A DNA stretch of 11,013 nucleotides from the NCBI GenBank assembly GCA_031548005.1, contig JAVBRK010000050.1, forward strand, positions 1-11,013. The letters run 5' to 3'. The position numbers and the translations under genes are program-made. Each line of letters opens with the position of its first letter. Position 1 is the first letter of the stretch. The notes under the pieces were generated by a model. It did not search any database. It saw nothing but the letters and a program-made list of their open reading frames with translations, and was not told the origin of the DNA. Source of the DNA: BNXB01 sp031548005 (GTDB lineage: Bacteria > Bacteroidota > Bacteroidia > Bacteroidales > Azobacteroidaceae). Below, in pieces: positions 6,653 to 11,013 of the stretch.

Positions 6653-9631
6653 ATTGCTATTAATGGAACTATTTGGGATGAGCAGCACTTTCCGCTTGCA
6701 GGGGTAAGTGTGATCGTGAAAGGAACTTCAGCCGGCACAACCACGGATATCGAGGGGAATTATTTCATAGAAGTTCCCAATGAAGATGCGATTCTGGAAT
6801 TCCGGTATCTCGGGTATGAACCTCAGGAAAAAAAGGTCGGCAAACAGATTAATCTCAATGTGGATTTACGGGAGGTGCAAACCGGACTGAACGAAGTCGT
6901 TGTTGTTGGTTATGGCTCGCAGAGAAAAGTTTCTGTGATCGGCTCCATTTCCACGATCGAGCCGAAACGTCTGCAACAAAGCCCGAGTCGCGCCCTGAGT
7001 AATAACCTGGCCGGACAATTGGCTGGGATCATTGCCGTACAACGTACGGGAGAGCCTGGCGCCGATGGTTCTAATTTCTGGATCCGCGGAATTTCCTCAT
7101 TTCAGGATGCCGGTCGCTCGCCACTAATCCTGGTCGATGGAATTGAACGGACATTAGACGATATGGATCCTGCGGAAATCGAATCGTTTTCTGTTTTGAA
7201 AGATGCTTCTGCCAGCGCCGTTTATGGCGTACGCGGTGCGAATGGGGTGATTCTTGTCAATACAAAACGAGGAAAGCTGGGAAAGCCTTCGGTCAATGTT
7301 CAATACGAGCAAAGCTTTACGCAACCGGTTAAGTTGCCGGAGTATATTGGTTCTGCCGATTATGCTTCTTTATTGAATGAATTATCCCTGGAATCCGGAA
7401 ATCCTCTCCGTTTTACAGAAGATGCCATTAATAATTTCCGGAACGGAACCGACCCGGAGCTTTATCCCAATGTGAATTGGTTGGATGAAGTGACCAAAGA
7501 CCATGCGTCCAATCAGCGTGCAAATCTAACCATTAACGGAGGAAGTGATATTCTTCGTTATGCTTTAGTCGGCTCTTATTATGGAGAACAAGGTATTTTT
7601 GAGAGGGATAAAAGTCAAACCTGGGATTCAAGTACCAAACTTAACAAATACAACCTTCGTTCGAATGTCGATGTTAACCTGACAAAAACAACGGTGGTAC
7701 GGGTGAGTATCGGAGGATATCTGCAGGAAACAAACGGCATGGCCATAAGTTCGGACGACATATTCAACAGGGCCTTTGAAACACCCCCATTTGTTCACCC
7801 TACCGTCTATTCTACCGGAGAAATTCCCAAGGTGGCCAGCCGGGACAATCCCTGGTCTTTGACTACCCAACATGGTTTTTCAACGTATTCTTCCAGTAAA
7901 ATCGAATCTTTGTTCTCTGTAGAACAGGATTTGAAGTCTCTGTTGCCCGGACTGAAAATTAAAGGAGTCTTTTCTTTCGACCGGTACTCCAGATCCGGAA
8001 TCGTACGCTCTAAAAATCCGGATTATTACCTCCCGGCAACAAGTAGAAACGAGGATGGTTCATTGAATCTTACCATCGGAAGTTATGGACAGGAATTTTT
8101 AGGTACAGAAAAAAAGACAGAATGGGGAAATAAAGCCACTTACTTGGAAGGTAACCTGAATTATACTCAAAAATTTGGGAAACACCATGTGGAAGGTCTG
8201 TTTCTTTATAACCAAAGAGATTATCAGAACGGAGATGTCGTGCCTTTCCGCCGGATGGGTATTGCCGGACGCGCTTCCTATACATTCGATAACCGGTATA
8301 TTGCTGAATTCAATTTCGGATATAATGGTTCTGAAAACTTTGCAAAAGGTCAGCGGTTTGGCTTCTTCCCGTCTTTTGCGGTCGGTTACCTCTTGTCGGA
8401 AGAAGCTTTTATGGAGTCTTACAAAAATACCTTTTCTAAAATCAAATTCAGGGGATCCTGGGGAACTGTCGGTAATGATCAATTAGCTGGTCGGCGTTTC
8501 GCCTATATTACGACAATTGACGAAGATGGCAGTTATAAATGGGGTGTGAATAACGATTACAATCGTTCTAGGCGCTTCGAGGGAGATTTTGGGATCCCTA
8601 ATCTGACCTGGGAAACCGTAGAAAAGGTGGATATCGGAACCGAAATCGGGTTATGGCATGCATTGGATTTTCAGATCGACTGGTTTATGGAACACCGGAA
8701 AGATATTTTTATGCAACGTAAAAATATTCCGACTGCTGCCGGTTTCATAAAAACACCCTGGGCTAACTTCGGTAAAGTGGATAACAGCGGGATCGACCTT
8801 TCATTGGATTTTCATAAACAATTGAATGACGACTGGTTCTTAGGGGTGCGTGGAACGCTTACCTATGCAAAGAATAAAATTATAGAACAGGATGAAGCTC
8901 CGGGTATAATAGGAACGAACCGCTCATCTACAGGCTTGCCGGTCGGACAATTATTCGGTTTGGTTGCCGATGGTTTATTTACTGAAGACGACTTTGAAAA
9001 TGTTGAAGAAGGGATCCTGAAAGAAGGAATTACTCCGCAAACATTTACAAGTAAGTTACGTCCGGGAGACATTAAATATAAAGATGTAGACGGAGACGGT
9101 ACAATCACAACTATGGACGTTTCACCTATCGGAGGAACCTACGACCCTCAAATCGTTTATGGTTTCGGAGCCAATGCTTCCTTCAAGAATTTCGATGTCA
9201 ATGTATTCTTCCAGGGAAATGGAAATACCTGGCGTTTCATCGGTAGTTCCAATTTCATACCGGGAAGCAATACGGGAGCCATGGGTAATATCCTGACGAA
9301 CTATAACGATCGCTGGACAGTGAATAATCCCCGTCAGAATGTTTTCTATCCACGTTTAACATATGGGCCAAATGAAAATAATTCTCAAAACTCCACCTGG
9401 TGGTTACGTAATATGAGTATGTTGAGAATGAAAGATGTGGAAGCCGGGTACCGATTCCCGAAAAAATGGATCGGAAAAGCTGGTTTATCATCTCTACGCC
9501 TTTATGTAAAAGGAACTAATCTGCTGACATTTTCCGATTTCAAATTGTGGGATCCTGAAGTAGACACTCCTAACGGAGCAAAGTATCCGATCATGAAATC
9601 TCTATCTTTCGGATTGGATGTCAATTTTTAA
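6653..9631 (+). CDS. SusC/RagA TonB-dependent receptor, body (plug and barrel), separated from its STN domain
   Basis: This is the rest of the SusC-like outer-membrane transporter. It opens with a carboxypeptidase-D-regulatory-like domain (6662 to about 6865), in which GVSVIVKGTSAGTTTDIEGN and YLGYEPQE are visible. The SusC signature LNEVVVVGYGSQ (6887-6922) follows, then the TonB plug with GQLAGI, WIRGISS, PLILVDGIERTLD and DASASAVYGVRGANGVILV (to about 7270). A long beta-barrel comes next and ends in Phe. A DVDGDG acidic loop (9083-9100), usual in SusC, precedes the last strands. With its SusD partner it would import an oligosaccharide or peptide using TonB energy. No CAZyme is in view, so the ligand is unknown. 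There is no ATG near the beginning; independent translation would need ATT 6653 or GTG 6710, both inside the regulatory-like domain and without a signal peptide. Unless the TGA is read through or is an error, the barrel would not be exported, and the gene would be a pseudogene. Confidence 0.88.
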   Translation: MAINGTIWDEQHFPLAGVSVIVKGTSAGTTTDIEGNYFIEVPNEDAILEFRYLGYEPQEKKVGKQINLNVDLREVQTGLNEVVVVGYGSQRKVSVIGSISTIEPKRLQQSPSRALSNNLAGQLAGIIAVQRTGEPGADGSNFWIRGISSFQDAGRSPLILVDGIERTLDDMDPAEIESFSVLKDASASAVYGVRGANGVILVNTKRGKLGKPSVNVQYEQSFTQPVKLPEYIGSADYASLLNELSLESGNPLRFTEDAINNFRNGTDPELYPNVNWLDEVTKDHASNQRANLTINGGSDILRYALVGSYYGEQGIFERDKSQTWDSSTKLNKYNLRSNVDVNLTKTTVVRVSIGGYLQETNGMAISSDDIFNRAFETPPFVHPTVYSTGEIPKVASRDNPWSLTTQHGFSTYSSSKIESLFSVEQDLKSLLPGLKIKGVFSFDRYSRSGIVRSKNPDYYLPATSRNEDGSLNLTIGSYGQEFLGTEKKTEWGNKATYLEGNLNYTQKFGKHHVEGLFLYNQRDYQNGDVVPFRRMGIAGRASYTFDNRYIAEFNFGYNGSENFAKGQRFGFFPSFAVGYLLSEEAFMESYKNTFSKIKFRGSWGTVGNDQLAGRRFAYITTIDEDGSYKWGVNNDYNRSRRFEGDFGIPNLTWETVEKVDIGTEIGLWHALDFQIDWFMEHRKDIFMQRKNIPTAAGFIKTPWANFGKVDNSGIDLSLDFHKQLNDDWFLGVRGTLTYAKNKIIEQDEAPGIIGTNRSSTGLPVGQLFGLVADGLFTEDDFENVEEGILKEGITPQTFTSKLRPGDIKYKDVDGDGTITTMDVSPIGGTYDPQIVYGFGANASFKNFDVNVFFQGNGNTWRFIGSSNFIPGSNTGAMGNILTNYNDRWTVNNPRQNVFYPRLTYGPNENNSQNSTWWLRNMSMLRMKDVEAGYRFPKKWIGKAGLSSLRLYVKGTNLLTFSDFKLWDPEVDTPNGAKYPIMKSLSFGLDVNF

Positions 9632-9660
9632 TTTCTGAAAAATATTTAATAAACAGTAAT

Positions 9661-11013
9661 ATGAAACTATTAAAATATATCGGATTATCCGCTCTATGCC
9701 TGGTGTTGAGCGGGTGTGCAGACTTTTTGGATAATGCTCCGGACGATGAGTTGACATTGGAAATGGTTTTTAATGATAAAACCCGTACAGAAGACTGGCT
9801 GGCTAACGTTTACAGCGGCATACCGGACCCTTATTTCCCCATGATCAGAGATATCGGATACGAAACGGTTGCAGATGACGCCAGCCCTTCGCAACGGTGG
9901 GTGCAATGGTGGGGAGGCACCCTCCTGAATTACCGGGTGGGTAACTGGTATACCGATTCCGGATGGAATGCCGGCTTCTGGAGTAATTTGCCCCAGAAAA
10001 TCCGGTCTGCTTATATTCTGATCCATAATGCACATTCTAACCCAAAACAGGGGGTCACAGACGGAGATATTGAAACAATGAAAAACGAATGTCGTTTTTT
10101 AATTGTTTACTATTACTGGATCATGACAGAAGCTTACGGATCTGTTCCGTATTACGAAGACATGGTCGATGTCAATGCACCTCAGGATGTTTTGATGAGG
10201 GGACAACGTTCTTTTGATGAAACCATCGAATGGCTCGATTCCGAACTTCAGGATCTGTCGAAAAAGTTACCGGCTAAATGGGAAGATACTTTCTTCGGCC
10301 GGGCAACATCTATTGCCTGCCTGGCTGTTCGCGCCCGGGCACTATTGTTTGCTGCCAGTCCACTGGTAAACGGAAATCCAATGTACAAAGGGATCACCAA
10401 CTACGATGGAAAAGAACGATTTAACAGCGCTTACGACGCATCCAAGTGGACCCGGGCCGCAAAAGCCTGTAAAGATTTGTTGGATGCATCTCACGCCGCC
10501 GGTCATAAGCTGTATTACGAATACAACAACGATGGTTCCATCGATCCGTTCATGTCGTGTGCCAATGTATTCCTCAGAAAAACATCCGAAGGCAATAACG
10601 AAATCCTATTCGCCCGTCCGGATTGTAACTACAAAGAATATGAGGGACATGCAACTCCGAGAGGATGTGGAGGTAACGGAGGTCTTGGCGTTACTCAAAG
10701 CCTGGTCGATGCCTTTTTTATGAAAAACGGGCTTTCTCCCATTCTGGGGTATAACGCGGATGGTAGTCCGATTATCAATGAAGCTTCCGGATATACGGAA
10801 AAAGGATTCACCGAAGAACCGGAGATACGGAATACCAAATGGGATATTTGCCGGAAAGCTCCGGATGTGAAGCCCGGACAAATCACCTATGGAAAAACAT
10901 TCAACATGTATTCCAACCGGGAACCCCGTTTTTATTTAACGGTCATATATAACGGACAGTGGTATTGGACAGAAAACCGGACTACCCGTTTCATGGAAAA
11001 CGAATGGGATGGC
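9661..11013 (+). CDS. SusD/RagB-family outer-membrane lipoprotein, 3' end beyond window
   Basis: The frame is open for 451 codons from ATG 9661 to the window end without a stop. Family members are usually about 500-650 residues, so the C-terminal part is missing. Residues 1-18 are a lipoprotein signal with lipobox LSGC, and C19 is the lipidated residue. Recognisable SusD features are CADFLDNAPDDE (19-30), the TPR-like helix KIRSAYILIHNA (113-124), FLIVYYYWIMTEAYGSVPYYED (146-167), GRATSIACLAVRARALLFAASP (215-236), LVDAFFMKNG (348-357) and NREPRFYLTVIYNG (419-432). Residues 80-107 carry six Trp, a possible ligand-contacting surface. It sits on the cell surface as the lid of the SusC channel. 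It begins 29 bases after the susC stop, consistent with one operon. No frameshift or stop is seen, so it shows no decay despite the broken susC frame. Confidence 0.93.
   Translation, partial: MKLLKYIGLSALCLVLSGCADFLDNAPDDELTLEMVFNDKTRTEDWLANVYSGIPDPYFPMIRDIGYETVADDASPSQRWVQWWGGTLLNYRVGNWYTDSGWNAGFWSNLPQKIRSAYILIHNAHSNPKQGVTDGDIETMKNECRFLIVYYYWIMTEAYGSVPYYEDMVDVNAPQDVLMRGQRSFDETIEWLDSELQDLSKKLPAKWEDTFFGRATSIACLAVRARALLFAASPLVNGNPMYKGITNYDGKERFNSAYDASKWTRAAKACKDLLDASHAAGHKLYYEYNNDGSIDPFMSCANVFLRKTSEGNNEILFARPDCNYKEYEGHATPRGCGGNGGLGVTQSLVDAFFMKNGLSPILGYNADGSPIINEASGYTEKGFTEEPEIRNTKWDICRKAPDVKPGQITYGKTFNMYSNREPRFYLTVIYNGQWYWTENRTTRFMENEWDG

Overview
The window looks like chromosomal DNA of a member of the Bacteroidota, most likely Bacteroidales. 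This is inferred from a SusC/SusD pair behind a FecR-type anti-sigma factor, a two-subunit methylmalonyl-CoA mutase, promoter -7 elements of the TAnnTTTG type, and A/T-rich leaders with little Shine-Dalgarno signal. No species can be named from the sequence alone. All recognised genes are on the + strand. No RNA gene, insertion sequence, CRISPR array or phage gene is visible, and no gene-free stretch reaches 300 bases.

Region 1 (1-642) holds a small outer-membrane beta-barrel protein. It is followed by a strong palindromic terminator and a second, weaker terminator-like hairpin. Region 2 (643-4833) is a self-contained mutA-mutB operon. It has its own -7 element, a TAATG stop/start overlap between the genes and a clean terminator after mutB. 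Its product interconverts succinyl-CoA and methylmalonyl-CoA using adenosylcobalamin, the step that feeds propionate formation in these bacteria. MutB keeps the B12-binding DxHxxG motif and the catalytic residues. MutA has lost that motif and carries two unusual cysteine clusters.

Region 3 (4834-11013) is a nutrient-uptake locus. It contains a FecR-like anti-sigma factor, a SusC/RagA TonB-dependent receptor with an N-terminal STN signalling domain, and the first 451 codons of a SusD/RagB lipoprotein that runs off the window. In the usual design, ligand binding to SusC signals through the STN domain to FecR. FecR then releases an ECF sigma factor that transcribes susCD.

Two things break that design here. 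No sigma-factor gene precedes fecR; mutB and its terminator sit there instead. In addition, one in-frame TGA (6650-6652) cuts the SusC reading frame exactly between the STN signalling domain and the transporter body. The fecR start codon also lies inside a 14-bp RNA hairpin. The best candidate for something unusual is therefore this signalling locus: a receptor split at its signalling/transport boundary, an orphan anti-sigma factor, and a possible structured control of fecR translation. A simple recent nonsense mutation or a sequence error remains the plainest explanation of the split.
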